Source: CAYLJO01 sp964383905
GTDB taxonomy: Bacteria; Acidobacteriota; Blastocatellia; Pyrinomonadales; Pyrinomonadaceae
DNA length: 40,083 bases
Direction of reading: 5' to 3'
NCBI GenBank assembly: GCA_964383905.1
Contig: CAYLJO010000031.1
Span: forward strand, 1 to 40,083
This document shows, in pieces, positions 1 to 8,143 of the stretch. The translations under genes were made by a program, and so were the position numbers. The notes below the pieces were generated by a model. It searched no databases. It was not told where the DNA came from and worked only from the letters and a program-made list of their open reading frames with translations. Numbering within the stretch: position 1 is the stretch's first letter; each line of letters begins with the position of its first letter.

Positions 1-51
1 CTGATGCTCAAGCGTGTTGTCGAAGTCGCACTTCAAAGTTCATAACAGGCT

Positions 52-1407
52 CTAGGCCAGCGCCGCCGAAAGCTTCGAGCGGTGCTTTAACATCTGTCGC
101 TCATCGACAACGCGGCGCAGCTTTCTGCCTTCGCGCAGGCTGCCCGGCGCGAAGGCCATCACGCGCAGATCGTAAAGCTTCATCTCGCGGTTCTTCCAAA
201 AGTCCGGAAATCGCTCACGCAAACAGGCGTGGACGGCTTTTTCCACCTCACTCTCGCGCGTGGTGTCATCCAGCTCGACGTGCAGCTCGACGACGTCCCT
301 TTGCCCCTCGTGCAGTACCACCGCCTGCCAGTCCTGGCCGACGCCGTCGACGTCACGCAAAATCTCTTCGAAGACCCACGGGCCGACATTGCCCATCCCG
401 CACACGACCATCTCGTCGCATCGCGCGCGAATTTTTCCGAGCCGCTTGGCGAAGAGTCCGCACCCGCAGGGCTCCTCAACCAGCCGCGTCACATCGGTCG
501 AGCGGTAGCGGATGAGCGGCATCACGTCGCGTGTGAGCGTCGTATAGACGAGTTCCCCGTAGCCTTCCGAATCGGCGTCAATCACCTCGAAAGAGAAGAA
601 GAAATCATTGCGGTGATAGCCGTCCTTCATCTTACACTCGGCGCCGAGCGCGCCGAACGACTCCGTCTGCCCGTAATTGAGGTAGAGCGGGGCGTCCCAC
701 ACCCGCTCGACGATGTGGCGCGCGCCCTCCGTAATATTTTCGCCGCCCGCAAAAAGAAACTTCAGGGGCCACGCACCGCCGCGGCTCCTGGCAATCTCCG
801 AGAGCCGCACGATCCACGAAGGCTCTCCGAAGATTACGTCGGGCCGGTAAGCGCGTGCGCGCTCATAGAATTCAAGCGGGTCGATCTTGCCCGCCTCGAC
901 GTGAAAGCAGTTGAGGTATTGAATGCCGGAACGGAGCACCCACGGCGAAACCCAGAACGAGCAATCGAACGCGCTCAACACGCTATCCTCGCGCCGCAGT
1001 CCCAACAGGTACAGGCCGATGGCCGTCACCCGTCCCATCTCGTCTATTTCACGCTGCGAGAAGTAGACGCGCTTCGGCACAGACGATGTTGTGCCGGTCG
1101 TCTCAAAAGCGGTATCCGCGCGGCCTGTCAAAAACCGTTCCGCGCCATGAGCGCGCAAGTCTTCGCCCGTCGTATAGAAATCTCCGAGCTGCGACGGGTG
1201 CTCGACGCCGCGTACATCTATGCCGCGCCGCCGGAACTGCTCGCGGTAAAAGGGGGAGCGCTCGGCGGCGAGCCTGAGCGTACGCCGGAACCGCGCCCTC
1301 TGCATCCGCGCCAGTGTGGACGGCGGCAGAGCGCCCAACCAGCGCACGGCCCGCTCCGGCTCACGCAAAGCTATGCGCTCAATTTGTTCGATGATCGTCG
1401 ACAGCAT
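52..1407 (-). CDS. PaaK/CapK-like adenylate-forming enzyme (phenylacetate-CoA ligase family)
   Basis: A roughly 450-residue member of the adenylate-forming superfamily, PaaK/CapK branch, which activates a carboxylic acid as an acyl-adenylate. The Ser/Thr/Gly-rich P-loop TTGTTSSVPK lies near residues 103-112, the YGQTES core motif at 245-250 and RYRSTDVTRL at about 300-309, whose Asp normally contacts the AMP ribose. A small Cys cluster (CGCGLFAKRLGKIRARC) follows. The ANL C-terminal subdomain is present, so the enzyme looks intact. The substrate cannot be read from sequence. It is the last gene of the minus-strand cluster that starts with the radical SAM gene at 8143. The open frame begins with TTG at 1410, but ATG at 1407 is the likelier start. 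The 94 bp gap to the upstream aminotransferase gene is filled by an inverted repeat, and only a weak GAG lies upstream. A true CoA ligase and a ligase loading a carrier or amine are both possible. Confidence 0.85.
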   Translation of the reverse strand: MLSTIIEQIERIALREPERAVRWLGALPPSTLARMQRARFRRTLRLAAERSPFYREQFRRRGIDVRGVEHPSQLGDFYTTGEDLRAHGAERFLTGRADTAFETTGTTSSVPKRVYFSQREIDEMGRVTAIGLYLLGLRREDSVLSAFDCSFWVSPWVLRSGIQYLNCFHVEAGKIDPLEFYERARAYRPDVIFGEPSWIVRLSEIARSRGGAWPLKFLFAGGENITEGARHIVERVWDAPLYLNYGQTESFGALGAECKMKDGYHRNDFFFSFEVIDADSEGYGELVYTTLTRDVMPLIRYRSTDVTRLVEEPCGCGLFAKRLGKIRARCDEMVVCGMGNVGPWVFEEILRDVDGVGQDWQAVVLHEGQRDVVELHVELDDTTRESEVEKAVHACLRERFPDFWKNREMKLYDLRVMAFAPGSLREGRKLRRVVDERQMLKHRSKLSAALA

Positions 1408-1420
1408 CAACTCAAAATGA

Positions 1421-1496
1421 TGAACGCGGAACGATGAATTAAGACAATGAATCAGTCATTCAACCATATGATTTTCAATTCAGCGTTCATACTTCA
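1421..1496. repeat. Interspersed inverted repeat, family B, copy 1
   Basis: The left arm TGAACGCGGAACGATGAATT (1421-1440) and right arm AATTCAGCGTTCATACTTCA (1477-1496) are imperfect inverted repeats (15 of 20 positions complementary). They fill nearly the whole gap between the aminotransferase stop (1505) and the PaaK-like start (1407). The left arm matches 19 of 20 bases at 21967-21986, about 20 kb away, so this is a dispersed repeat and not a chance hairpin. Confidence 0.7.
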
Positions 1497-1504
1497 TCGT
1501 TTCC

Positions 1505-2923
1505 TCACAGCCGATCAGGAGCGCAGCGGCGAATAAGCTGCTCCAGCAGTTCGACCGCGATATCGATCTCCTCCTCCGCCATTTCAAAGCACGGGGCGAG
1601 GGTGAAGACGTTTTTGTAGTAGCCGCCGACATCCAGCACGAGGCCCATCTTTTGGCCGCGCGCCTCGAGGTCGCCTTTCATGCCCTCGGCGAAAATCTTG
1701 TCGGTCAGCTCACGATCAGGCTCGTACCCATCCGCGCGACAGATCTCGACCCGTAGCGCCATCCCCATCCCGTCCGTATCGCCGATCACTTTCGGGTAAC
1801 GGCGCTGGAGCTCTCTGACCTGCGCGAGAAAGTATGCGCCTTTGCGCCTGGTGACCTCTTCGTAATTATTTTCCTCCATCATCCGCACCGCTTCGAGGCC
1901 GACGGCCGTCCCGAGCGTGTGGGACGAGAAAGTTGAATGGGTCGAGCCGGGCGGAAACTTTTCCGGGGCAATTAATTCTTCGCGCGCCCAGACGCCGCTC
2001 AGCGGGTTCAATCCGTTGGTCAACGCTTTACCGAACACAATTATGTCCGGCTCGACGCCAAAGTTTTCGATGGCCCAGAACTTCCCGGCGCGATAAAAGC
2101 CCATCTGGATCTCGTCATCGACGAGCAAAATCTTATACTGATCAAGAACCTTCCTGAGCGCCGGAAAATATTCCGGCGGGGGGATGACGTAGCCGCCGGT
2201 CCCCTGAATCGCTTCAACGTAAAAAGCGGCGAACTCCGCTTCGCCCGCCTTCGGATCCCAGAACGAGTTGTACTCGGTCTCGAAGTTCTTCTCGAACTGC
2301 TTGACGCAGTACATACCACAGTCCTCCTTCTTCTTCCCGTACGGGCAGCGGAAGCAGTACGGGAAGGGGACGAAATGCGCCCGGTCGGAGAAGTGGCCGA
2401 AGCGGCGGCGGTAGCGGTAGCTCGACGTGATGGCGCTGGCACCGAGGGTCCTGCCGTGATAGCCGCCCATGAAAGCGAAGACCAGATTCTTGCCGGTCGC
2501 GTTGCGCACGATCTTGAGCGAGTCTTCGATCGCCTGCGCGCCGCCGACGTTAAAATGTACGCGGCCCCGTATACCGAACTTCGATTCGTTGAGGCGCCCG
2601 ATGGCGGCCGCCAACTCGACCTTTTCCGGGTGCAGGTACTGGCACGCCAACTGCGGCAGCTTGTCCACCTGGCGTTTAAGTGCATTGTTCAAGCGCTTGT
2701 TCCCGTAGCCGAAGCTCGCCGCCGAGTACCACATCTGCAGGTCAAGGTACGGTGTGCCCTCACGGTCGTAAAGATAGTTGCCTTCGCACCGGTCGAAAAA
2801 TTTCGGGGGGTCAAGATAGTGTACGGTGTCGCCCCACGAACAATACTTGCGCTCAAGCTCGAGCAGTTCCTGCTCATCAGCGATGCGTGTCAGTGATACA
2901 AGGTCGCGTGTTTCTGTGCTCAT
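1505..2923 (-). CDS. Class III (fold type I) PLP-dependent aminotransferase
   Basis: A 472-residue aminotransferase of the class III group (acetylornithine/ornithine/GABA aminotransferase type), which moves an amino group between an amino donor and an aldehyde or keto acceptor. The PLP lysine is K299 in FGKALTNG. LLVDDEIQMGF (266-275) carries the Asp that holds the pyridine nitrogen, GGAQAIEDSLK (127-137) is the phosphate-side loop, and THSTFSSHTLG follows later. It has a four-cysteine insertion, C190-x2-C193 and C202-x3-C206, which some archaeal and bacterial class III enzymes share and which could bind metal. It sits between the PaaK-like gene and the deacetylase-phosphatase gene, all on the minus strand, suggesting it makes or uses an amino group in the cluster's product. 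The start is ATG at 2923. The substrate is unknown. Confidence 0.88.
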   Translation of the reverse strand: MSTETRDLVSLTRIADEQELLELERKYCSWGDTVHYLDPPKFFDRCEGNYLYDREGTPYLDLQMWYSAASFGYGNKRLNNALKRQVDKLPQLACQYLHPEKVELAAAIGRLNESKFGIRGRVHFNVGGAQAIEDSLKIVRNATGKNLVFAFMGGYHGRTLGASAITSSYRYRRRFGHFSDRAHFVPFPYCFRCPYGKKKEDCGMYCVKQFEKNFETEYNSFWDPKAGEAEFAAFYVEAIQGTGGYVIPPPEYFPALRKVLDQYKILLVDDEIQMGFYRAGKFWAIENFGVEPDIIVFGKALTNGLNPLSGVWAREELIAPEKFPPGSTHSTFSSHTLGTAVGLEAVRMMEENNYEEVTRRKGAYFLAQVRELQRRYPKVIGDTDGMGMALRVEICRADGYEPDRELTDKIFAEGMKGDLEARGQKMGLVLDVGGYYKNVFTLAPCFEMAEEEIDIAVELLEQLIRRCAPDRL

Positions 2924-2971
2924 GCGGTAGGGGGTATCCCTTTCATTACTCTGCGGCTCTCGTTTGCAATG

Positions 2972-4459
2972 CTAGGCGCCGGCCGACGCGGTCACGTTGC
3001 GGCCGACAGAGGTCCTGGCGCGTAGCGTCGCGTCGAGCCGCGCGGCGACTTCACTAAGATTGTCGTATAAAACATAGGGGATTAATTGGTCCTGGCAGTA
3101 AACCTCAAGGCTGTTCTTGGCCAGGACGATGTCGGCGCCGCGCGCCGCGTACCTGTCGGAGAGTCCGTCGCCAACAAATATGACCGGCGCGCCCGCCGGA
3201 TTTAACGCACGCATTAACGCCGGCTTGCATGTCGCGCAGCCGTGCTCGCAAACCTGCTCCGGGTGCGGAAAGGCGACACGCCAATTGCCGCCGTCACGCT
3301 CGAGGTGGCTCGAAAAAATTTGTACGTCGCGTAGTAGTGGCGCGAGACCGAGGGCGGGGCGCGAGAGTATGCGGTGAATACAATAATCGAAACCGTCACT
3401 GACGATGTGTGCGGCCACGCCATACATCGCGCATGTCTCGAGCAGCGCGGCGAACCCTTCGTCCACCTTTATGGAAGCCAGTAGCGCGTCGAGCTCATCC
3501 GGGGTGGCGCTCACCAGTTCCATCTGCCGGCGCAGGCATTCGCGTGAGCCGATACGCCCGGCCTGCCATTCCTCTTCAATCGCCAGCCACTCCCGGTCGG
3601 CATACGTTTCGAGAATGGCGTCAATGGCATCGCGCCGCGAGATGGTGCCGTCGAAATCAAGAAAGATCAGGGGGGCCTTCTCCTGCTCACCAATCATCTC
3701 AATCATAGCGGGGCTGTTTCCTTTTGCGTAGTGGATGCCCTTTCGCGCTAAGAGCAGTTCCGAGAGCGGCGCAATGCGCAGGCCGCGCTTCAATAGACCG
3801 TCAATAATCAAGGGCAGCGCGGCCACGGTTTTGCTTCGCTCATTTCTACCCGTGCTGTCGCCGTCATGAAGCAGAATGATGGAACCGGCACGCGCATCTT
3901 TAAGGGCCCGCCGAGCAATCTCCAGCCCACTCAGTCTCTTCCAGTCGAAACAGGCCACGTCCCACTGCACCGTACGCAGGCCCAACTTTCGAGTCGCCGC
4001 GAAATAAGCGGGTGTTCGCACCCCGCACGGCGGGCGGGCGAACCGCGGACGGACGCCAACCGTCTCGGTAATAATCTGCTGCGCGCGCTCAAGCTGCCGC
4101 ATCGTCTCGCGCGGGCTTCGATAAAGGTAGATCGGGTGCGAATAAGAATGGTTGCCGATCTCGTGCCCGGCGGCGGCGACACGACGCGCCGTCTCCGGAT
4201 GACGCCCGACATTCTGGCCGATCATGAAGAATGAAGCGCGAACGTTGTAACGGTCCAGCACGTCGAGGATGCGGTCGGTGTCTGCCGTCGGCCCATCGTC
4301 GAAGGTCAGCGCCACCGCCCCCGTGTCCGTGCGACCGCGCCAGTCGGTCGTGCCCAGCCACTGCGAACGCACAACGTATGTCGCGTAATAAGCACTCGCG
4401 GCCGCGGCCGCGGCGGAAGCCGCGCCTGCAATCACCGGTAGGGCATGAGCTATCATCAT
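2972..4459 (-). CDS. Fusion protein: polysaccharide deacetylase (NodB) + HAD-IB/MtnX-like phosphatase
   Basis: One 495-residue polypeptide joins two enzymes. Residues 1-30 are hydrophobic (signal anchor or uncleaved signal). Residues about 45-238 form a NodB-type carbohydrate esterase 4 domain: TFDDGPT (catalytic Asp and metal Asp, D54/D55), NHSYSH (metal His, H104 and H108), RPPCGVRTP and ILLHDG. Such domains remove N-acetyl groups from GlcNAc-type sugars. Residues about 262-480 form a HAD-superfamily phosphatase of the phosphoserine phosphatase/MtnX type: FLDFDGT (nucleophile D268 and acid D270), HIVSDGFD, the CEHGCATCK Cys cluster and FVGDGLSDRYA. The frame is unbroken between domains, with a linker at about 239-261. 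It may act on the sugar made by the two glycosyltransferases just upstream. The frame opens with TTG at 4465; ATG at 4459 or 4456 is more natural. If the N-terminus is exported, a HAD domain outside the cytoplasm would be unusual. Confidence 0.88.
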   Translation of the reverse strand: MMIAHALPVIAGAASAAAAAASAYYATYVVRSQWLGTTDWRGRTDTGAVALTFDDGPTADTDRILDVLDRYNVRASFFMIGQNVGRHPETARRVAAAGHEIGNHSYSHPIYLYRSPRETMRQLERAQQIITETVGVRPRFARPPCGVRTPAYFAATRKLGLRTVQWDVACFDWKRLSGLEIARRALKDARAGSIILLHDGDSTGRNERSKTVAALPLIIDGLLKRGLRIAPLSELLLARKGIHYAKGNSPAMIEMIGEQEKAPLIFLDFDGTISRRDAIDAILETYADREWLAIEEEWQAGRIGSRECLRRQMELVSATPDELDALLASIKVDEGFAALLETCAMYGVAAHIVSDGFDYCIHRILSRPALGLAPLLRDVQIFSSHLERDGGNWRVAFPHPEQVCEHGCATCKPALMRALNPAGAPVIFVGDGLSDRYAARGADIVLAKNSLEVYCQDQLIPYVLYDNLSEVAARLDATLRARTSVGRNVTASAGA

Positions 4460-4505
4460 CAGCAATCAGTACCAGCCGTTAGTAAAAAGCACTGTCACTT
4501 ATTCA

Positions 4506-5765
4506 TCACCCAACTTCCCACGCCATCGCCAATTTTTCATTGACCGGCCGGGGGCGGAGGACCGTCTGCAGGCTATTATCGTTGAGCCACCGCGCAATGC
4601 GCATCGCCGCATCAGTCTGGCGGTGCGCGCGCGCCTGCTTGCGCATCGCATCGAGCCCTCGCGCATCATCGAGCAGGCGCGCGACCCATTCGACCAATTC
4701 GTCGAGCGTGCGCACGGCTCGTCCGATCCCCCATTCGTTGAGCAAGCGATACTGTACGCACTCCGACCCGGGCGGCGGTTTGAGCGCAATAAGCGGCAAC
4801 TCGGCCGCCATCGCCTCGTCAAAGGTGTTGCCGAGCTTTGAGACCATCAGGTCGGCCGCGCGCATCAACTCGGGCATCCGGTTAGTCCACCCGAGCACGC
4901 GCAACCTCGCGCCACCTTCACCACTCACCAGTCGTTCGCAGCGCCGGCGCAGGCCTTCATTACGCCCCGTCAACACAATTAACTGCGGCCTACTATTCTT
5001 CAGCCGCAGCAGGCGCTCAGTTGTCTTTTCGATCCGGCCCAGCCCCTCGCTGCCGCCGGCGATCAACACCAGCGGCACCTGCGGGTCGAGCGAGAGCCAG
5101 CGGCACACCTTTAAGCGTTCGACCTCACGCGGGCGCAATCGGGCGAAACCCGAAGGCGCCGGCACCCCCCAGACGGCGACTCGTTCGTCCGGCGCCCCGT
5201 GGGCGATAAGTTCCCGGCCGGCCTCTTCCGTCGCCGCGCAATAAAGGTCCACTTCCGGACACACCCACGCGCGGTCAGCATCGTAGTTTACGTTGACCGC
5301 GGCAAGCGGAACGCTGAGCATTAGATCACGTTTGATGAGCGATGCGATCTCGCAGCAACCGACTTCCGTGGCGACAAGGGCCGACGGGCGCAATTCGCGC
5401 GCCAGCTCAAATAAGCGATGACACCCGCGACGATAATACCATTCAGGACTCGTCTGATCCTGCCCCTTTTGATAACGGTCGATCCGGCCCCACACGGCGG
5501 GCGCGTGTTTGACGAGCCATAGGTAAGCGGTGACGTGTGTAAAACGTGCCATGCGTGTCATGTAATCCGCGACATCGACAATGAGTGCGGGTGTCGACCG
5601 CAGGGCGGCCGAACTGAGAGCCGACGCAACTGCTTCTGCCGCGCGCGTGTGGCCGGCTCCATTGGCGATCGTTAGAATCAGCACCGGCCCGCGACTGCCT
5701 GACGGGCCGGCGCCAATTCGTGGGCCGCTACGCGCAATCTCCTGCCGCCTAAGCTGCATACTCAA
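4506..5765 (-). CDS. MGDG-synthase-type glycosyltransferase, paralog 1 (GT28/MurG-like, altered donor motif)
   Basis: A 419-residue GT-B enzyme related to monogalactosyldiacylglycerol synthase and MurG, which transfer a sugar from a nucleotide donor to a lipid at the inner face of the membrane. The acceptor half begins with ILTIANGAGHTRAAEAV (residues 30-46) and contains VATEVGCCEI and NVNYDADRAWVCPEVD. The donor half has LIAGGSEGLGRIE, LTGRNEG and LGWTNRM. Where the family normally has KPGG(L/P)T, this protein has KLGNTF (310-315), so donor binding may have changed. It overlaps the upstream paralog: TTG at 5765 shares bases with that gene's TGA stop, and AAGGA lies 8 nt before the TTG, so translational coupling is likely. 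An ATG at 5759 is the alternative start. The two proteins are distant paralogs, not recent copies. Confidence 0.82.
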   Translation of the reverse strand: MSMQLRRQEIARSGPRIGAGPSGSRGPVLILTIANGAGHTRAAEAVASALSSAALRSTPALIVDVADYMTRMARFTHVTAYLWLVKHAPAVWGRIDRYQKGQDQTSPEWYYRRGCHRLFELARELRPSALVATEVGCCEIASLIKRDLMLSVPLAAVNVNYDADRAWVCPEVDLYCAATEEAGRELIAHGAPDERVAVWGVPAPSGFARLRPREVERLKVCRWLSLDPQVPLVLIAGGSEGLGRIEKTTERLLRLKNSRPQLIVLTGRNEGLRRRCERLVSGEGGARLRVLGWTNRMPELMRAADLMVSKLGNTFDEAMAAELPLIALKPPPGSECVQYRLLNEWGIGRAVRTLDELVEWVARLLDDARGLDAMRKQARAHRQTDAAMRIARWLNDNSLQTVLRPRPVNEKLAMAWEVG

Positions 5766-6910
5766 GCCGTCATCCTTCTCGCCGTGGTTGTCCCCTGTTG
5801 CGGCGCATGCCCCAGAGCAAGCTGCGCAATCTCGGCAGCCGCGTGCGGGGGGGCCAGCTTTTGTGCGCCCGCAGACATCGCGCGGCGCGCCCGTTCGTCG
5901 TTGAGCAGCGACATGACGGCGGCGGCCGTTTCGCTCACGCCGTCCGTGATGACGGCCGCGCCCGCGCCTGCGAGCCGCGCGGCATTGCGCCTCTCCGGCC
6001 CCGGAATCGGATCAAAGACGACAACCGGCAGCGCACACTGCGCGGCCTCCGCCAGGGTAAGCCCGCCCGGCTTTGTCACGAGCACCGAAGCCGCCTGCAT
6101 CAACGCCGCCACGTCATCTGTCCAGCCAAGCACACGCAAAGACAGAGGGGGCGCCACGTGTAGCCGGGCCAGCCTCCGACGAACGCGCGAGTCGTGGCCC
6201 GTGAGAGCAATGATGTTCATGGGGGTTCCGCTCTCAAGAAGCCGGCGGGCCACCAGGTCCATGCGCGTCGGGCCCATCCCGCCGCCCATCAATAGCACGA
6301 GGGGAATTCCGTCGCCGATCCCATACCTCGTGAGCGTTGTGCCCCGCTCATGCTTCACGCCGAAGCCCGCGTCTACAGGGATGCCGCTCGTCATGATGCG
6401 ATACGCGGGCGCGCCCCATTGGATCAACTGCGCGCGCACCTCCTGGTCTGCGACGACAAAAGCGTCTACCTCCGGCTTGACCCAGACGGGTTCGGCCTCG
6501 TAATCCGTAACCACGCCGATGATTCGCGCTTGCGTCAGGCCGCGGCGCCGCGCGATGACGGACATCTCGCACGCCGCCACTTCGGCGGCGATAATTGTAT
6601 CCGGCCTAAAACTCTCAACCAGATCGAAAACTTCCGGGCAGCCGAAGCGAAAGGCCCACCCCGGCGCAGTCCCCTGGTCCATCCGCGCGACGCGCGCCGT
6701 GAAGAAACGGTCCCATAGCGCGGGCGCATAACGCACCATCAGCCAGTAGGGCCACACATAACCGGCGCGAAACAAAAGCCGGCAGTTCTCGAGCGCATCG
6801 CAAACCCGCACATCCGTTCCGGGCGCTCGGCGCGCTAACTCCTGGGCGACAGCGCGAGCAGCCCGTACGTGGCCGGAACCGAAAGACAATGTCAGAATTA
6901 ATACCCTCAT
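5762..6910 (-). CDS. MGDG-synthase-type glycosyltransferase, paralog 2 (GT28/MurG-like, canonical donor motif)
   Basis: A 382-residue GT-B glycosyltransferase of the MGDG synthase/MurG family. The N-terminal acceptor domain starts MRVLILTLSFGSGHVRAARA with the family GSGH loop at residues 11-14. IIAAEVAACEM and VVTDYEAEPVWVKPEVD match the diacylglycerol-glucosyl/galactosyltransferase pattern. The C-terminal donor domain has LLMGGGMGPTRMD, ALTGHD, VLGWTDDV and an intact KPGGLT at 280-285, followed by FDPIPGPERRNA. I infer transfer of a hexose or HexNAc from a UDP-sugar to a lipid acceptor; the sugar and acceptor are not determined. It lies downstream of the radical SAM gene with a 213 bp gap and runs into paralog 1 with a TTGA overlap. 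The start is ATG at 6910, giving the expected N-terminal beta strand directly. Confidence 0.85.
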   Translation of the reverse strand: MRVLILTLSFGSGHVRAARAVAQELARRAPGTDVRVCDALENCRLLFRAGYVWPYWLMVRYAPALWDRFFTARVARMDQGTAPGWAFRFGCPEVFDLVESFRPDTIIAAEVAACEMSVIARRRGLTQARIIGVVTDYEAEPVWVKPEVDAFVVADQEVRAQLIQWGAPAYRIMTSGIPVDAGFGVKHERGTTLTRYGIGDGIPLVLLMGGGMGPTRMDLVARRLLESGTPMNIIALTGHDSRVRRRLARLHVAPPLSLRVLGWTDDVAALMQAASVLVTKPGGLTLAEAAQCALPVVVFDPIPGPERRNAARLAGAGAAVITDGVSETAAAVMSLLNDERARRAMSAGAQKLAPPHAAAEIAQLALGHAPQQGTTTARRMTA

Positions 6911-7123
6911 CCCGAACGGCAGGAGGTCAAGGGAATAAACCTTGTTACTTCTACCTTTAATCAGTCCTCCTCCACTACCGCATCAATCTGAAGCGCGGGC
7001 GTCAGCGTCACCCGTCCCCTTACGCCCCTGGCGTTTCGCGCACAGGCATAGTCCGCAGTTTTTCGACTGGACGGGTCTGCTGGTTGTCGGTTGTGGTCGT
7101 TAAAGCGGACAAGCTTTCGGCCC

Positions 7124-8143
7124 TTAGGTGAATTGCAAGAAATCCATGGCGTTGCGTATCGCAGTAAAGGGACTGTTGCGATACGACGAGACCTCATACG
7201 GGCAGCCGATCTTGCAGCCCTGACAGAAATCCCACATCTCCGTCGACTGCGCGATGATCCCGCTTACTTCGGGGGATTCGTAGATCTCGCGCAAGCTCAT
7301 GTCTGGAGCGCCACGATGCAGACTAACGAAGGCGCACGGGAATTGAATCGAGCCGTCGGGACGCATATTGACGAGATGTGAAGCGGAACGGCATGGAAAC
7401 TTTTTTGTGAAACCGTCGTTACGATAGAATTCATAATAATCGCGGTAGAAGCGCACGCACTTGTACTCTTTCCTGAGTTTCATGACGAAGTCGGCGACCC
7501 GGTCCAGCTCGTCGCGCCGCATCTCCACGTTCTCCGTGTTCCATGTCGTGCGCACAACGTTGTGGACCGCTTCAGTATGCAGGAGCATCCCGCGCTCCGT
7601 GCAATATTTGGCTAAGGCCGGGAGATCTTCGAGGTTGTCCAGATCAACGGCCGCGTTGATCTGGATCGCGTGATGCTCGTACTTGCCCTGAAGGTAATCG
7701 AGCGCCGCGAGGATCGTGGGCAGCCCGTCAATCCCGCGCCGTTTGGCGAACTTTTCGCGATCGAGAGTATCGATGGAGACTTCGAGTTGGTCCAACTTGG
7801 CGCAGGCTTCGGCGAATTTCTTCAACGCCAGACCGTTTGTCGGCATCGAAGTATAGAACCCCTTGCGCGACGCATAATCTATGTAATCCGCCATGTGCGA
7901 GTTCATCAGCGGCTCGCCGCCGGAAAAGCTCCACGCGAAGACCCCGAAGTCGGCGGCCTCGTCCATCCGCGCAAAGACTTTGTCACGCACGGCGCGGTCT
8001 TCCGGCTGCTGGTTCTGCCAGATCGCGCAGTAGCCGCATTTCATGTTGCAGTGCAGCGTCGTCTCGAACATCACCATGAACGGTCGATTAAATCCGTGGC
8101 GAATCTGACGCAGCGCATTTCTGAGCATCAACCTTTTCTTCAC
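7124..8143 (-). CDS. Radical SAM enzyme with C-terminal auxiliary Cys cluster (SPASM/Twitch-like)
   Basis: About 339 residues. HCNMKCGYC carries the CX3CX2C [4Fe-4S]/SAM motif (C32, C36, C39), followed by FSGGEPL (SAM binding) and SIDTLDRE. The C-terminal part has further cysteines: FPCRS, QFPCAF and FCQGCKIGCPYE, consistent with an auxiliary iron-sulfur cluster as in SPASM/Twitch proteins. Such enzymes do radical chemistry on peptides, lipids or sugars; the substrate here is unknown. The open frame reaches back to GTG at 8245, but GTG at 8143 is preceded by GGAG with 8 nt spacing and gives a family-like N-terminus, so I chose it. ATG at 8128 is a further alternative. It is the first gene of the minus-strand cluster. 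The 213 bp downstream of its stop contains no convincing precursor peptide gene. Confidence 0.85.
   Translation of the reverse strand: MKKRLMLRNALRQIRHGFNRPFMVMFETTLHCNMKCGYCAIWQNQQPEDRAVRDKVFARMDEAADFGVFAWSFSGGEPLMNSHMADYIDYASRKGFYTSMPTNGLALKKFAEACAKLDQLEVSIDTLDREKFAKRRGIDGLPTILAALDYLQGKYEHHAIQINAAVDLDNLEDLPALAKYCTERGMLLHTEAVHNVVRTTWNTENVEMRRDELDRVADFVMKLRKEYKCVRFYRDYYEFYRNDGFTKKFPCRSASHLVNMRPDGSIQFPCAFVSLHRGAPDMSLREIYESPEVSGIIAQSTEMWDFCQGCKIGCPYEVSSYRNSPFTAIRNAMDFLQFT

Noticed and set aside
229..1437. 402-codon plus-strand open frame opposite the PaaK-like gene
   Set aside because: It is antisense to a gene with clear adenylate-forming motifs, and its translation has no recognisable domain; long antisense frames are expected in GC-rich coding DNA.
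1505..2923. Aminotransferase considered as glutamate-1-semialdehyde aminomutase (hemL)
   Set aside because: It has a four-Cys insertion and class III transaminase-type loops, and no heme biosynthesis neighbours; the specific hemL assignment is not supported.
6961..7197. 78-codon minus-strand frame just after the radical SAM gene, considered as a RiPP precursor
   Set aside because: It overlaps the radical SAM 3' end in another frame, has no ribosome binding site or good start in the non-overlapping part, and lacks a core with repeated Cys, Gly or aromatic residues.
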